DNA of 64,000 nt from Pseudoalteromonas ulvae UL12 (GCF_014925405.1 NZ_AQHJ01000027.1:124001-188000), one strand, 5' to 3'. Positions 38,921 to 49,412 are shown, counted from the first letter of the stretch. The notes: generated by a model not told the origin, from the sequence alone. Program-made: numbers and translations.

Positions 38921-39658
38921 CTATTCAGGTGTATGCGAAGAAATCAAGGTTCCTTCATCTTCACCCATAATGACACGTTTTAATGCGCCAGGCTTGTTCA
39001 TATTAAATACGCTAATTGGCATATTATGGTCACGGGCTAGCGTAAATGCAGCTAAATCCATCACCTTTAATTCTTTTTCAATAATTTCGTTGTGCGTTAA
39101 ATTACTATACAAAGTTGCATCTGGGTTTTTCACCGGATCATCACTAAATACGCCATCAACCTTGGTCGCTTTAATCACTGTATCTGCTTCAATTTCAATC
39201 CCACGCAAACATGCTGCAGAATCAGTGGTAAAAAAAGGATTACCAGTACCAGCAGAGAAAATAACAACACGGCCAGACTTCAGCAAACTAATCGCTTCGG
39301 CCCAATTGTACGCATCACACACGCCATTAAGTGGAATTGCAGACATCAAACGCGCATTTACAAATGCACGATGAAGCGCATCACGCATCGCCAAACCGTT
39401 CATTACAGTCGCGAGCATGCCCATGTGGTCACCCACAACGCGATTCATACCTGCCTCGGCCAAAGAACCACCACGCAAAAAGTTACCGCCACCGATAACT
39501 AAACCCACTTCTATGTCTAATTCTACTAGCTCTTTGATTTCTTGAGCCATACGATCAAGTACTTTTGGATCGATCCCAAAGCCTTCATCGCCCATCAAGG
39601 CTTCACCACTTAATTTAAGTAGAACACGTCTAAAAATAGGCTTACGATTTGTATTCAT
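38921..39658 (-). CDS. pyrH: UMP kinase
   Basis: PyrH phosphorylates UMP to UDP and is regulated by GTP and UTP. The 245-residue amino-acid-kinase fold shows [25 protein letters not shown] and [18 protein letters not shown] terminator-like hairpin (39694-39738) lies between tsf and pyrH only 36 bases before the start, so pyrH relies on read-through or on a promoter I could not locate. Confidence 0.98.
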   Translation of the reverse strand: MNTNRKPIFRRVLLKLSGEALMGDEGFGIDPKVLDRMAQEIKELVELDIEVGLVIGGGNFLRGGSLAEAGMNRVVGDHMGMLATVMNGLAMRDALHRAFVNARLMSAIPLNGVCDAYNWAEAISLLKSGRVVIFSAGTGNPFFTTDSAACLRGIEIEADTVIKATKVDGVFSDDPVKNPDATLYSNLTHNEIIEKELKVMDLAAFTLARDHNMPISVFNMNKPGALKRVIMGEDEGTLISSHTPE

Positions 39659-39693
39659 AGTCTTCCTGGCCAGATTAAAATGGATTTACAGAT

Positions 39694-39738
39694 AAAAAAT
39701 AACCGCGCTAACTTCTAGCGAAATTACTGCGCGGCTAT
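39694..39738 (-). terminator. Terminator after tsf
   Basis: CCGCGC (39703-39708) pairs with GCGCGG (39729-39734). Inside it an alternative CGCTA/TAGCG hairpin is possible. On the minus strand the stem is followed by TTATTTTTTA. It is probably a partial terminator, since pyrH lies just beyond it. Confidence 0.7.
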
Positions 39739-39757
39739 TCTAAATAATTTTGTGCAT

Positions 39758-39811
39758 CGACGCAAAGCAAACTCAGTTTGATTTGCGTCGAACAAGGCGA
39801 TTAAGCGCCTT
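39758..39811. repeat. Tandem palindromes after tsf (REP-like)
   Basis: CGACGCAAA (39758-39766) pairs with TTTGCGTCG (39782-39790), with CAAACT/AGTTTG continuing the stem after one mismatch, so nearly all 33 bases are self-complementary. A second small hairpin AAGGCG/CGCCTT (39794-39811) straddles the tsf stop codon. Neither has a U tract. Such palindromes can protect mRNA 3' ends or belong to a dispersed repeat family. Confidence 0.6.
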
Positions 39812-40652
39812 TAGCAGCAGCGATTTGTGCAGCTACTTCAGCAGCAAAATCTTCTTCTTTCTTCTCGATACCTTCGCCAACTTCTAAACGTACGAAAGCA
39901 GAAACTGTTGCGCCTTTCTCTTTAAGAATTTCGCCAACAGATTTTTTAGGCTCCATGATGAATGCTTGACCAGTAAGAGAAACCTCACCAGTAAACTTCT
40001 TCATACGACCTTCAACCATTTTCTCTGCGATTTCAGCTGGTTTGCCTTCGTTGATAGCGATGTCGATTTGAACTTGACGCTCTTTAGCAACTAAATCTGC
40101 AGGAACATCTTCAGGGTTAACAAACTCAGGACGAGAAGCAGCAACGTGCATTGCAACTTGCTTAAGCGTCTCTGCGTCTGCATCACCAGCAACAACTACA
40201 CCGATACGCTCGCCGTGACGGTAAGTTGAAAGCGAAGCACCACCGATATATTCAACGCGACGAACATTGATGTTTTCACCAATTTTTGTCACTAAAGCTA
40301 CACGATCTTCTTCAAATTGAGCTTGAAGTGTCGCGATGTCTGATTTATCAGCAATTGCTGCATCAGCAACTTTGTTAGCAAATGCTAAGAAGCTTGCATC
40401 TTTTGCAACGAAGTCTGTTTGACAGTTAACTTCAACAAGTGCAGCCATGCCTGCATCTTCTTTGATAATGATTGTACCTTCAGCAGCAATGTTGCCCGCT
40501 TTTTTAGCAGCTTTAGCAGCACCGCTCTTACGCATGTTTTCGATCGCTAGTTCGATATCACCGTCAGTTTCAGTTAATGCTTTTTTACAATCCATCATGC
40601 CAGCGCCAGTGCGCTCACGTAATTCTTTAACTAGGGCAGTTGTGACAGCCAT
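39801..40652 (-). CDS. tsf: Translation elongation factor Ts
   Basis: EF-Ts exchanges nucleotide on EF-Tu. From the ATG at 40652 it has 283 residues, the same as E. coli, starting [24 protein letters not shown] lies eight bases upstream, so an in-frame upstream start (15 codons earlier) is rejected. The core [10 protein letters not shown] motif that contacts EF-Tu is present near residue 80. Confidence 0.98.
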   Translation of the reverse strand: MAVTTALVKELRERTGAGMMDCKKALTETDGDIELAIENMRKSGAAKAAKKAGNIAAEGTIIIKEDAGMAALVEVNCQTDFVAKDASFLAFANKVADAAIADKSDIATLQAQFEEDRVALVTKIGENINVRRVEYIGGASLSTYRHGERIGVVVAGDADAETLKQVAMHVAASRPEFVNPEDVPADLVAKERQVQIDIAINEGKPAEIAEKMVEGRMKKFTGEVSLTGQAFIMEPKKSVGEILKEKGATVSAFVRLEVGEGIEKKEEDFAAEVAAQIAAAKGA

Positions 40653-40686
40653 TAGTAAATCCTCAAATTCGAGTCTGTTTGAAATA

Positions 40687-40749
40687 AGCGGGAGCAAGGC
40701 TCCCGCTAGGAAAGAATATCAAGCCTTCTTGACTATTACATGAAGGCTT
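40687..40749 (-). promoter_or_regulatory. Two intercistronic hairpins between rpsB and tsf
   Basis: AGCGGGAGC (40687-40695) pairs perfectly with GCTCCCGCT (40699-40707) around 3 bases. AAGCCTTC (40721-40728) pairs with GAAGGCTT (40742-40749) around 13 bases. Neither has a strong U tract, so they are more likely an attenuator or processing site that sets tsf expression relative to rpsB than a full stop. Confidence 0.6.
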
Positions 40750-40760
40750 AATGAAGCTTA

Positions 40761-41489
40761 TTATTCAGCTTCTACGAAATCGTCTTTCTCAGCTTGTACA
40801 ACTAGGTTGCTTTCGCGACCTTCGATGATGTTGTCTGCAACAGCACCTGTGTATAACTGAATTGCACGGATCGCATCATCATTACCAGGTACGATGAAAT
40901 CAACACCATCTGGGTTTGAGTTAGTATCAACGATAGATACAACTGGAATACCTAGATTGTTTGCTTCACGGATAGCAATGTGCTCGTGGTCAGCATCGAT
41001 AACGAAGATAGCGTCTGGAAGACCGCCCATATCTTTGATACCGCCAAGGCTCTTCTCAAGCTTTTCCATTTCACGAGTAAGCATTAATGCTTCTTTTTTG
41101 GTTAGCTTTTCGAAAGTACCGTCTTGACTTTGAGCTTCAAGGTCTTTTAAACGCTTGATTGATTGACGAACTGTTTTCCAGTTTGTAAGCATACCACCTA
41201 ACCAACGGTGATTTACGAAAAACTGATCTGAACGCTCAGCAGCTTCTTTAACTGCTTCGCTAGCGGCGCGTTTAGTACCTACGAAAAGGATTTTACCTTT
41301 GTTTGAAGCAACGTTACGTAAAAACGTAAGTGCATCGTTGAACATAGGAACTGTGTGCTCAAGGTTGATGATGTGTACACGGTTACGAGCGCCGAAGATG
41401 AAAGGCTTCATCTTAGGATTCCAGTAACGTGCTTGGTGACCAAAGTGAACACCAGCTTGAAGCATGTCGCGCATTGAAACGTTTGCCAT
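40761..41489 (-). CDS. rpsB: 30S ribosomal protein S2
   Basis: S2 is an essential small-subunit protein. The 242 residues (E. coli 241) start [20 protein letters not shown] and show [18 protein letters not shown] and [17 protein letters not shown]. It heads the rpsB-tsf transcript and has a long leader and a strong promoter. Confidence 0.98.
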   Translation of the reverse strand: MANVSMRDMLQAGVHFGHQARYWNPKMKPFIFGARNRVHIINLEHTVPMFNDALTFLRNVASNKGKILFVGTKRAASEAVKEAAERSDQFFVNHRWLGGMLTNWKTVRQSIKRLKDLEAQSQDGTFEKLTKKEALMLTREMEKLEKSLGGIKDMGGLPDAIFVIDADHEHIAIREANNLGIPVVSIVDTNSNPDGVDFIVPGNDDAIRAIQLYTGAVADNIIEGRESNLVVQAEKDDFVEAE

Positions 41490-41676
41490 TTTAAATTTCC
41501 TTTAAAAGTTTAGGGTTAGGCCTCCACATATCCCATAGCACCAACATTTAAACCGCTAATTTGGTTTAAACGCACCCAAGTGTATGTGTCGATATGTGTG
41601 TGTGTTTAAAAAATTAATTAAGTGTTGTCTAAATTACAGTAAAATCAAAATATGAGATTTTATTTGTAAAAAGACG
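41490..41676 (-). promoter_or_regulatory. Long rpsB 5' leader, probable S2 autoregulatory site
   Basis: The predicted untranslated leader is about 185 nt, similar to E. coli rpsB, whose leader binds S2 for feedback. On the minus strand it contains GGGATATGTGGAGG followed by CCTAACCC, where GGG and CCC can pair and display the GGAGG. That resembles the conserved element of gammaproteobacterial rpsB leaders as I recall it. I have not aligned it. Confidence 0.5.
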
Positions 41677-41682
41677 GCGCGC

Positions 41683-41711
41683 TTTATACCATATCCCAAC
41701 AAATAACTCAA
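41683..41711 (-). promoter_or_regulatory. rpsB promoter with GC-rich discriminator
   Basis: On the minus strand TTGAGT (41711-41706) and TATAAA (41688-41683) are 17 bases apart, followed at once by GCGCGCCG. This discriminator is typical of promoters controlled by ppGpp and growth rate. The divergent map gene starts 60 bases to the right. Confidence 0.75.
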
Positions 41712-41770
41712 ATGTTACGAACAAATTTCGGGCATTTTTTATACCTGATAAACACCAATTTGGAGCTAAA

Positions 41771-42559
41771 ATGAGTGCTGTGATCAAAACCCCAGCTGAG
41801 ATAGAAAAAATGCGTATTGCTGGTCGCCTTGCTGCTGAAGTATTAGAGATGATCGAACCATTCGTCAAACCTGGCGTGACCACTGAAGAGTTAGACCAAA
41901 TTTGCCATAAATACATTACAGAACAACAAGATGCGATACCTGCACCACTTAATTACCATGGTTTTCCTAAATCAATTTGTACCTCTGTAAACCATGTCAT
42001 TTGTCACGGTATCCCAAATGACAAACCTCTTAAAGATGGCGACATTATCAACATTGATATCACTGTCATTAAAGAGGGTTACCACGGTGATACGTCAAAA
42101 ATGTTTTATGTCGGCACCCCGAGCATCCAAGGCAAACGATTATCTGAAATCACCCAAGAAAGTTTATACCTTGCAATTAAAATGGTTAAACCAGGTGTCC
42201 GTTTAGGTGATATTGGCCAAGCCATTCAACAATTTGCCGAAGGATTTAAATATTCGATTGTTCGTGAATATTGCGGCCATGGTATCGGCGCTGAATTTCA
42301 CGAAGAACCACAAGTGATGCATTACGGCAAAGCTGGCACAGGTGAAGTGCTCAAAGCGGGCATGTGTTTTACTATCGAGCCGATGGTCAATGCAGGCAAA
42401 CGCCAATGTAAATTACTCAATGATAAGTGGACCGTTGTCACAAAAGACCGCAGCTTGTCAGCTCAGTGGGAACATACATTATTAGTGACCGAGAATGGGG
42501 TTGAAATTTTAACTCATAGAAACGATGATACAATCGATAAAGTGATTTCTCACGACTAA
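41771..42559 (+). CDS. map: Type I methionine aminopeptidase
   Basis: Map removes the initiator methionine from nascent proteins. The 262 residues (E. coli 264) carry the metal ligands in the DGDIINIDITVIKEGYHGDT region (two Asp), GHGIGAEFHEEP (His) and TIEPMVN (Glu), with a C-terminal Glu near WEHTLLVTENG. GGAG lies just before the ATG. glnD follows after 20 bases. Confidence 0.98.
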   Translation: MSAVIKTPAEIEKMRIAGRLAAEVLEMIEPFVKPGVTTEELDQICHKYITEQQDAIPAPLNYHGFPKSICTSVNHVICHGIPNDKPLKDGDIINIDITVIKEGYHGDTSKMFYVGTPSIQGKRLSEITQESLYLAIKMVKPGVRLGDIGQAIQQFAEGFKYSIVREYCGHGIGAEFHEEPQVMHYGKAGTGEVLKAGMCFTIEPMVNAGKRQCKLLNDKWTVVTKDRSLSAQWEHTLLVTENGVEILTHRNDDTIDKVISHD

Positions 42560-42579
42560 TAATAGGATACCCCTGATTA

Positions 42580-45198
42580 ATGCCAGTCCCTGCATCGATT
42601 CTCATGTTGCTTAACGAGGCCAAGCAACTTGAAGACTTCAAACACAGTGCTTCTGTATTTTACGACTGGCTTAATCAAGAATTTGCACATCAACCCGTTG
42701 AGCGATTAGTTAAAGCTCGCTCAACGTACATTGACACCCTACTGATCTTATTGCTGAAGAAATTTAAATTAAACCAGCATGGTCTATGCCTAATAGCTGT
42801 TGGCGGTTATGGTCGAGGCGAGCTTCACCCTTTTTCTGATATTGATTTTCTCATTTTAGTGCAAACTGATCCGCCTCAAGAGCTGTGTGAAAAAATTAGC
42901 CAGTTTGTCACTATGTTATGGGATCTCAATCTCGATATAGGCCACAGTGTTCGGACACTCGCGCAAACGCTCGAACAGACACAAAAAGATGTCACGTTTA
43001 CCACATCACTGCTTGAATGTCGGTTATTGTTTGGTGAACCCGCACAATTTGATGCCATGCAGCAGGCGTTATTGGACAGCGACCATTGGCGCTCTGACAC
43101 TTTTTTTATTGCTAAAACCAATGAACAAACACTTCGTCATAATAAATGCAATGGCACAGCGTATAACCTCGAACCTAATTTGAAAGAAAACCCCGGTGGT
43201 TTACGCGACATTCAAACCATTATTTGGGTTGCAAAAAAACACTTTAATGCACATACCTTGCAAGAATTAGTCAACCATGGCTATTTAACCCATGATGAGC
43301 ACCAAGAATTACTAGAATGCTTGCAAAACTTGTGGAACATTCGTTTTGCACTGCATTTAGCCGCAGAAAGAAAAGAAAACCGCCTGCTGTTTGATCATCA
43401 GCCACTAGCTGCTGAGCGACTTGGCTTTGGCTCTGACGGCAAAGCCTCGGTAGAGCGCATGATGAAACGCCTGTTTCGGATTATGAGCCGAGTGCGCGAA
43501 CTTAACCAAATGCTTTTGAGTTACTTCGAACAATCTATTTTGCCTGATTCAACCACTCAGCATCCAGAGCCAATCAACGATGATTTTTACCAAGTCGGGC
43601 ACCATATCAAAGTGAAAGATCCTTCGGTATTTTTCCGTAGAGAAAAGATTTTTGAATTATTTGCCCTGATTGCCGAACACCCTCATCTGACGCATATTTA
43701 TCCAAGTACAATTCGCACCATCCGCCAAGTAAGACGGCGCTTGTTGGGAGATTTACAAGATTATGCTGCCTGCAGAAAAGGCTTTTTAAGCATTGTACGC
43801 CACCCCAATGGGATGGGCCGTGCGTTTACACTGATGCACAAGCATGGGATTTTGGCCGCTTATTTACCACAATGGCGAAATATTTTTGGCCAAATGCAAT
43901 TTGATTTATTTCATGCCTACACAGTCGATGAACACACACATAAGCTGATCCAAAATATTTATCACTACTCCCAACCTGAATGCGCGACGAGCTTCCCTCT
44001 TTGCCGTGAAATTTTTACCCGCATGGATAAACCTGAGCTGCTTTATCTGGCTGGGATATTCCACGATATCGCTAAAGGTCGTGGTGGAGATCACTCCGAA
44101 CTTGGCGCTGTTGACGCCATTGCGTTTGCAAAATTGCATGACTTTTCTAATTTTGATGGCCGCCTTATCGCTTGGTTAGTCGAAAACCACTTATTGATGT
44201 CGGTCACCGCCCAGCGTAAAGACATTAATGATCCTGATGTGATCCGTGATTTTGCCACTCGTATTAAAAACGAAAAACAGCTCGATTATCTGTATTGTTT
44301 AACCCTTGCTGATATCCGTGCCACCAATGATAACTTATGGAATGATTGGAAAAGCACACTCCTACGTGAGTTGTATTTATCAACACAGCGCGCATTAAGA
44401 CTGGGTTTAGAAAACCCGATGGATTTGCGCGATCAAATTCGCGATAAGAAAATTGAAGTGAAGCAAAAACTAATTAAAGCTGGCTTTGATGAGCAGCAAA
44501 TCAATTTTCTATGGGGCCGTTTTAAAGCCGATTACTTTACTCGTTTTAGTGCATTGCAAATTCAATGGCATTGTCAGCAGTTATTGCTCGCCAAAGATTT
44601 ATCACAACCGCAAATTATTGTCTCTGAAAAACCCATGCATGGTGGCACACAAGTTTTTGTTTACGCCCCTGATGAAGTCAACTTATTTGCACGGTTAGTC
44701 AATGCGTTAGGTTCAAAAAAAGCCCATATTCATTATGCGCAATTGATGTCCACAAAAGATGGATATGCGATCGACAATTTCGTCGTACTTGAAAAAGATG
44801 GCGAAGCCATCAGTAGTTCAGGTCGGATAAATTCTATTCGTCGTAGTATGGAGCAAGCATTAAAAGAAGCGGGCAAAAAAATACGCTTTAAGAAAAATCG
44901 CAGCCGACGTTTTAAAGGTTTTAATATTAAGCCCCAAGTCATCGTTCGGCCACACGGGCGAAAAGATCGCACCTTAATTGAAATACAAGCGGTCGATATT
45001 CCGGGCCTACTGACCAAAATAGCCGAAGTTTTTCAGCAAATGTCACTCCATATTCACGCTGCACGCATTACGACTGTAGGCGAGCGCGCAGAAGATTTCT
45101 TTGTCGTATCGAATAAGCATTACCAAGTCCTCACCGAAAGTGAGCAAGTAAAAGTGCACCAAGCACTGATAAAACGACTTAACTCAGATGCTGAATAA
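42580..45198 (+). CDS. glnD: PII uridylyltransferase/uridylyl-removing enzyme
   Basis: GlnD senses glutamine and modifies PII proteins, setting nitrogen assimilation. The 872 residues comprise a nucleotidyltransferase domain ([16 protein letters not shown], 75-90, catalytic Asp pair), a central helical region, an HD domain ([18 protein letters not shown]) and two C-terminal ACT domains (starting near 690 and 790; the second shows [13 protein letters not shown]). Domain order is complete. It lies between map and dapD, as in many gammaproteobacteria. Confidence 0.97.
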   Translation: MPVPASILMLLNEAKQLEDFKHSASVFYDWLNQEFAHQPVERLVKARSTYIDTLLILLLKKFKLNQHGLCLIAVGGYGRGELHPFSDIDFLILVQTDPPQELCEKISQFVTMLWDLNLDIGHSVRTLAQTLEQTQKDVTFTTSLLECRLLFGEPAQFDAMQQALLDSDHWRSDTFFIAKTNEQTLRHNKCNGTAYNLEPNLKENPGGLRDIQTIIWVAKKHFNAHTLQELVNHGYLTHDEHQELLECLQNLWNIRFALHLAAERKENRLLFDHQPLAAERLGFGSDGKASVERMMKRLFRIMSRVRELNQMLLSYFEQSILPDSTTQHPEPINDDFYQVGHHIKVKDPSVFFRREKIFELFALIAEHPHLTHIYPSTIRTIRQVRRRLLGDLQDYAACRKGFLSIVRHPNGMGRAFTLMHKHGILAAYLPQWRNIFGQMQFDLFHAYTVDEHTHKLIQNIYHYSQPECATSFPLCREIFTRMDKPELLYLAGIFHDIAKGRGGDHSELGAVDAIAFAKLHDFSNFDGRLIAWLVENHLLMSVTAQRKDINDPDVIRDFATRIKNEKQLDYLYCLTLADIRATNDNLWNDWKSTLLRELYLSTQRALRLGLENPMDLRDQIRDKKIEVKQKLIKAGFDEQQINFLWGRFKADYFTRFSALQIQWHCQQLLLAKDLSQPQIIVSEKPMHGGTQVFVYAPDEVNLFARLVNALGSKKAHIHYAQLMSTKDGYAIDNFVVLEKDGEAISSSGRINSIRRSMEQALKEAGKKIRFKKNRSRRFKGFNIKPQVIVRPHGRKDRTLIEIQAVDIPGLLTKIAEVFQQMSLHIHAARITTVGERAEDFFVVSNKHYQVLTESEQVKVHQALIKRLNSDAE

Positions 45199-45221
45199 GC
45201 GTCTATAAACAAGGATCAAGC

Positions 45222-46049
45222 ATGTCAAACTTAAAACTCATTATTGAACAAGCATGGGAAAACAGAGCTGCAATTAGCCCAGCCAAAGTGGATACCGATG
45301 TTAAAAATGCCATTATCGAAGTCCTAAACCTTTTAGACTCAGGCGCTGCTCGTGTTGCTGAAAAAATCTCTGGCGAATGGGTTGTCCACCAATGGTTAAA
45401 AAAAGCGGTGCTGTTATCTTTTCGGATCCGTGATAATCAGGTTATGAACGATGGGGTAAATCAATTTTATGACAAAGTACCGCTGAAATTCAGTGATTAT
45501 ACTTCAGATGAGTTTAAAGAAGCGGGCATGCGTGTGGTACCCAATGCGGTTGCTCGTAAAGGAAGTTTTGTTGGTAAAAATGTTGTACTGATGCCTTCTT
45601 ATGTCAATATCGGTGCTTATGTTGATGAAGGCACTATGGTCGACACTTGGGCCACTGTTGGCTCGTGTGCACAAATTGGTAAGAATGTTCACTTGTCGGG
45701 TGGAGTCGGCATTGGCGGCGTTTTAGAGCCCTTACAGGCGAATCCTACTATCATTGAAGACAATTGTTTTATCGGGGCGCGCTCTGAAATCGTAGAAGGC
45801 GTAATTGTCGAAGAAGGTGCTGTGATTTCAATGGGTGTGTATATCAGTCAAAGTACGCGCATTTACGATCGAGAAACTGGCGAAACGCATTATGGCCGCG
45901 TCCCTGCTGGTGCTGTTGTTGTGCCGGGCTCAATTCCATCATCGGATGGCACACATAGCTTATATGCCGCGATTATTGTGAAAAAAGTCGATCAACAAAC
46001 ACGCGAAAAAGTGGGCATTAATGCACTGCTTCGCTCCGTGGAAATTTAA
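45222..46049 (+). CDS. dapD: Tetrahydrodipicolinate N-succinyltransferase
   Basis: DapD succinylates tetrahydrodipicolinate in lysine and diaminopimelate synthesis. The 275 residues (E. coli 274) have a helical N-terminal domain and a hexapeptide-repeat helix with [19 protein letters not shown] and [21 protein letters not shown] lies upstream of the ATG. No U-rich terminator follows, only short inverted repeats near 46054-46094. Confidence 0.98.
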   Translation: MSNLKLIIEQAWENRAAISPAKVDTDVKNAIIEVLNLLDSGAARVAEKISGEWVVHQWLKKAVLLSFRIRDNQVMNDGVNQFYDKVPLKFSDYTSDEFKEAGMRVVPNAVARKGSFVGKNVVLMPSYVNIGAYVDEGTMVDTWATVGSCAQIGKNVHLSGGVGIGGVLEPLQANPTIIEDNCFIGARSEIVEGVIVEEGAVISMGVYISQSTRIYDRETGETHYGRVPAGAVVVPGSIPSSDGTHSLYAAIIVKKVDQQTREKVGINALLRSVEI

Positions 46050-46156
46050 GTTCCCAGCGATAACGCTAAGAGCTGGTGTAGCCTAATTGCTACATCGGCT
46101 ACATAATGACTTTAAGTGGCGGTGGCTCAAACAGTTAAACAAAATGGAATGGTGTC

Positions 46157-46756
46157 ATGAAAAAGCGACTTTTACTTAGCACTTTGTTGGTCAGTTCGTA
46201 CAGCATTGCAAACCCATGTTTAGAAACACAGCCGGCTCTCAATTATGTCACTGAAGGTGAACGGTACGGAACACTCAAAGCCACAGAGCTTTCAGTGCAA
46301 CAACATGCTGATTTACTCTCCTTGATGAAGAATCTTGCAGGGCAATGGCAAGGCGAAACCCTTGGTTATTCATGTGTTGGGAGTGACTCTTCTCCTCAGC
46401 AAAATTCATTTGCCTACACAGTTTCGCTCAACTTCGCTCAGCCGACACCAATGCGTTTACAAGCAAAGCTCGATGCGGCCAATCAGCATCAGCGTGCAAT
46501 TCGCCATAATCAGCTTACGCTGATTGCAAAAGACAATGTCTTACGTGTTGATGAAACAAACGATGCAGGTAATATGCAGATTGATGCGTTAAGCAACCAG
46601 CAACTCAATAGCTGGTCTTTAAGCCGCAGTGGGGTTGTCAGTCACGCTTTAAAACGAGATATCCAATTATTAGGCCGGCAATTAGTGGTGACTACCACAG
46701 TTTACAGCAATGGTCGTTTAAGTAGTTACCATCAAAGTAAATTAAACCGCCGCTAA
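46157..46756 (+). CDS. Periplasmic protein of unknown function
   Basis: I do not recognise this 199-residue protein. MKKRLLLSTLLVSSYSIA is a Sec signal peptide, with cleavage likely before NPCLE. The body contains LAGQWQGETLGYSCVG, a lipocalin-like opening strand, and alternating polar strands that suggest a small beta-barrel binding fold. That is weak inference. It lies 107 bases after dapD and has its own terminator. Confidence 0.65.
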   Translation: MKKRLLLSTLLVSSYSIANPCLETQPALNYVTEGERYGTLKATELSVQQHADLLSLMKNLAGQWQGETLGYSCVGSDSSPQQNSFAYTVSLNFAQPTPMRLQAKLDAANQHQRAIRHNQLTLIAKDNVLRVDETNDAGNMQIDALSNQQLNSWSLSRSGVVSHALKRDIQLLGRQLVVTTTVYSNGRLSSYHQSKLNRR

Positions 46757-46776
46757 ATTAAATGTCCATAACCAAT

Positions 46777-46806
46777 AAAAAAGGTGATATTGCTATCACC
46801 TTTTTT
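46777..46806. terminator. Bidirectional terminator
   Basis: GGTGATA (46783-46789) and TATCACC (46794-46800) form a perfect stem around TTGC, flanked by A6 and T6. It serves both the periplasmic-protein gene (+) and the phhA-phhB transcript (-). Confidence 0.9.
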
Positions 46807-46843
46807 ATTGTTTGCTTTTCGAAGAAGCATTGAGTTTCAACAC

Positions 46844-47182
46844 TTACGCAAGCAATGCATCTGTTTTCGCAGCGCAAATGAAGTCATTTTTGTGTAGCCC
46901 TTTAATTGAATGGCTCCACCAAGTAACGGTCACTTTACCCCATTCAGTTAAAATACCTGGATGGTGGCCTTCTTCTTCGGCCATTGCACCTAACACGTTG
47001 GTGAACTCTAACGCTAATTTAAAGTTCTTAAATTTGTACACTCGCTCAAGTTGCATTACGCCATCACGCACAATCGGTGTCCAATCTGGGATTTCACGGA
47101 TCAATACTGCTAATTCGTCATCTGAAACCTTAGGTGCATCGACGTGACAGGCTTCACATTTTTGAGAACTTAATTCTGACAT
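46844..47182 (-). CDS. phhB: Pterin-4a-carbinolamine dehydratase
   Basis: PhhB regenerates the tetrahydrobiopterin-type cofactor used by phenylalanine hydroxylase. The 112 residues show the family core [19 protein letters not shown] with the catalytic His pair, then [18 protein letters not shown]. It follows phhA by 19 bases in one operon. Confidence 0.95.
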   Translation of the reverse strand: MSELSSQKCEACHVDAPKVSDDELAVLIREIPDWTPIVRDGVMQLERVYKFKNFKLALEFTNVLGAMAEEEGHHPGILTEWGKVTVTWWSHSIKGLHKNDFICAAKTDALLA

Positions 47183-47201
47183 GGTTTGTCCTTTGTACTT
47201 G

Positions 47202-47999
47202 TTAACTTGCTAATTTTTCTTTTGGTTCGAATAATGGCTCATGAAGGCCTAATGCTTTTGCTTTCTCAACCAAAGACATTAAATCCATTTTCGAAATTTC
47301 AAATAAATCATGAATGCCATTAATGGTAAAATACTGCGGCTGCATAATATCAATACGGTATGGCGTGCGTAACACATCAACCACTTCAAGTGGTTTGATT
47401 TTAGGTGTATCTGAGTAAACATATTGTGTTTCGCCAGGACTTGAAAGTACACCACCGCCATAGATTCTCAGGCCGTTGTCCGTTTTCATTAGACCAAACT
47501 CAATAGTAAACCAGTATAAGCGCGCTAAAAACACCCGATCTTTTTTATCTGCCGCAAGTCCTAACTGCCCATACTTATGGGTAAACTCGGCAAAATCAGG
47601 GTGTGTCAACATCGCGCAGTGACCAAATATTTCATGAAAAATATCTGGCTCTTGCAGATAATCAAACTCTTCACGACTACGGATAAACGTCGCTACAGGA
47701 AACTTTTTGTTCGCTAATAATTCGAAAAATTTGTCAAAACTGATTAACGCTGGCACAGCCGCGCATTCCCAACCTGTTGACTCACGAAGCACTTTACTGA
47801 CTTCTTCAAGCTGCGGGATGCGATCTGTGGGTAACTGTAATTTATCAAGACCCACCATATATTCATCACACGCTTTGCCTTCAATGCACTTAAGTTGGCG
47901 AGTAATGAGTTCAGACCAAATTTTATTTTCTTCTTCGCTCCAAGCAATCACACCTGATTCATCAGGTTGCCTAGAGATGTATTTACTTGCTTTAGCCAT
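47202..47999 (-). CDS. phhA: Phenylalanine 4-monooxygenase
   Basis: PhhA hydroxylates phenylalanine to tyrosine using iron, oxygen and tetrahydropterin. The 265 residues match bacterial enzymes, which lack the regulatory ACT domain of the animal form. Iron ligands are His122 and His127 in [16 protein letters not shown], with the third ligand Glu in [10 protein letters not shown] TyrR-type box lies about 150 bases upstream. Confidence 0.97.
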   Translation of the reverse strand: MAKASKYISRQPDESGVIAWSEEENKIWSELITRQLKCIEGKACDEYMVGLDKLQLPTDRIPQLEEVSKVLRESTGWECAAVPALISFDKFFELLANKKFPVATFIRSREEFDYLQEPDIFHEIFGHCAMLTHPDFAEFTHKYGQLGLAADKKDRVFLARLYWFTIEFGLMKTDNGLRIYGGGVLSSPGETQYVYSDTPKIKPLEVVDVLRTPYRIDIMQPQYFTINGIHDLFEISKMDLMSLVEKAKALGLHEPLFEPKEKLAS

Positions 48000-48149
48000 T
48001 ACGACAGGACCCTATTAAATATTTACAAAACCGTATTCACGTTTTTGACCATTCGTTCATCATATTTAAAACTGCCGAATTAATTAAGCTTTTACCGTTC
48101 GAAGGGCAATGCCAAAACCACTACATTCGTACATATTTAATTACACAGA

Positions 48150-48167
48150 TGTAAAATTAAAATTACA
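48150..48167 (-). promoter_or_regulatory. TyrR/PhhR-type box upstream of phhA
   Basis: TGTAAA-N6-ATTACA matches the TyrR family consensus TGTAAA-N6-TTTACA at 11 of 12 fixed positions. It lies 151-168 bases before phhA, a distance suited to activation by a TyrR/PhhR protein responding to aromatic amino acids. A lone TGTAAA half-site lies near 48022-48027. No tyrR gene is in the window. Confidence 0.65.
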
Positions 48168-48173
48168 CACAAT

Positions 48174-48198
48174 AAAAAAGCGCCTTACAAAGGCGCTT
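48174..48198 (-). terminator. Terminator of the methionine gamma-lyase gene
   Basis: AAGCGCCTT (48178-48186) pairs with AAGGCGCTT (48190-48198) around 3 bases. On the minus strand it is followed by T6. It lies 24 bases after the stop codon. Confidence 0.9.
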
Positions 48199-48221
48199 AT
48201 CGTAAACTTAAATCTACTAAA

Positions 48222-49412
48222 TTATCTTTTCTTACGCATAGCATCAAATGCTTGGCTCAGATCAGCAATAATATCATCAACAAATTCCAAGCCAACAGAA
48301 ATACGGATCAGACCATCAGAGATCCCTGCTGCCATTCGCTCTTCAGGTGTATAAGGAGAGTGAGTCATTGAAGCTGGATGCTGAATCAAGGTTTCTGCAT
48401 CCCCTAAGCTCACTGCTATGCTGCACAATTGGGTCGCATTTATGAAATTCACACCATCTTTAATGCCACCTTTTAATTCAAAACCTATCACACCACCAGC
48501 AGCTTTCATTTGCGAACCAATAAATTGATGACCTGGGTGTGACGCAAGGCCTGGGTAGTAAACACATTCAACTTCGTCATGCGCCTCTAAAAACTCCGCC
48601 ACTTTTTGAGCATTTTGACAGTGCTTTTCCATTCTCACCGACAAGGTTTTCATTCCTCGAATAATCAACCATGCATCGTGAGGACTCATCGTTGCGCCAA
48701 TATCTTTTAAAACGGTGAGTTTTATTTCGTCGATGTGGGTTTGCGAACCACAGACAAGTCCCGCTACGACATCACCATGTCCATTAAGATATTTCGTGGC
48801 ACTGTGGATCACGATATCGATGCCAAACTGCTTTGGTTTTTGTAATAATGGAGTTAAAAAAGTATTGTCAATAACTGACAGTAACTGGTGTTTTTTCGCA
48901 AAGGCAGAAATGTAAGCTAAATCAAGCACTGTAAGGTTCGGATTAATGGGTGTTTCTGCAAACACCATTTTAGTGTTGGGCTTCAAGGCTTTTTCGAGCG
49001 ATGTGCTATCTGTCATGTCAACAAAACTGACTTCGATACCAAATTTAGGCAGCATATGAGCAAAAAAAGCGAAGGTACACCCGTAAATTGCTTTGGATGC
49101 AATCAAATGGTCACCTTGCTGTAAAAATGTCAGCACTGCTGCTGATACAGCCCCCATTCCGGTCGCACAGGCAGCAGCGTCATCCATTTCTTCAAGCAAA
49201 GCCATTTTTTGTTCTAATTCACGTGTTGTCGGGTTGCCTAAACGTGAGTAAATATAGCCTTGCTCTTCACCTGCAAAGCGAGCTGCACCTTGTTGTGCAT
49301 TTTCAAAAACGAAGGTCGACGACTGATATATAGGGGTGCTAAGCGGCCCATGAGCGTGCTTGTCTTTACCGCCATGGATACATTGAGTGTGTTCATGCAT
49401 GAATGCTTTCAT
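48222..49412 (-). CDS. Methionine gamma-lyase (PLP enzyme)
   Basis: This Cys/Met-metabolism PLP enzyme most resembles methionine gamma-lyase, which cleaves methionine to methanethiol, ammonia and 2-oxobutyrate. The PLP lysine is Lys207 in SATKYLNGHGD. YGCTFAF (Cys112) carries the active-site Cys that marks MGLs (Cys116 in Pseudomonas putida), and QHPASMTHSPYTPEER is also MGL-like. Cystathionine gamma-synthase or lyase is the alternative; the Cys argues against it. The start has AGGA upstream. It sits upstream of phhAB on the same strand but is separated by a terminator. Confidence 0.85.
   Translation of the reverse strand: MKAFMHEHTQCIHGGKDKHAHGPLSTPIYQSSTFVFENAQQGAARFAGEEQGYIYSRLGNPTTRELEQKMALLEEMDDAAACATGMGAVSAAVLTFLQQGDHLIASKAIYGCTFAFFAHMLPKFGIEVSFVDMTDSTSLEKALKPNTKMVFAETPINPNLTVLDLAYISAFAKKHQLLSVIDNTFLTPLLQKPKQFGIDIVIHSATKYLNGHGDVVAGLVCGSQTHIDEIKLTVLKDIGATMSPHDAWLIIRGMKTLSVRMEKHCQNAQKVAEFLEAHDEVECVYYPGLASHPGHQFIGSQMKAAGGVIGFELKGGIKDGVNFINATQLCSIAVSLGDAETLIQHPASMTHSPYTPEERMAAGISDGLIRISVGLEFVDDIIADLSQAFDAMRKKR

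Noticed and set aside
48080..48120. Possible sigma-54 promoter for phhA (TGGCA followed by TTC)
   Set aside because: The -12 element reads CG where GC is needed, so the essential dinucleotide is missing.
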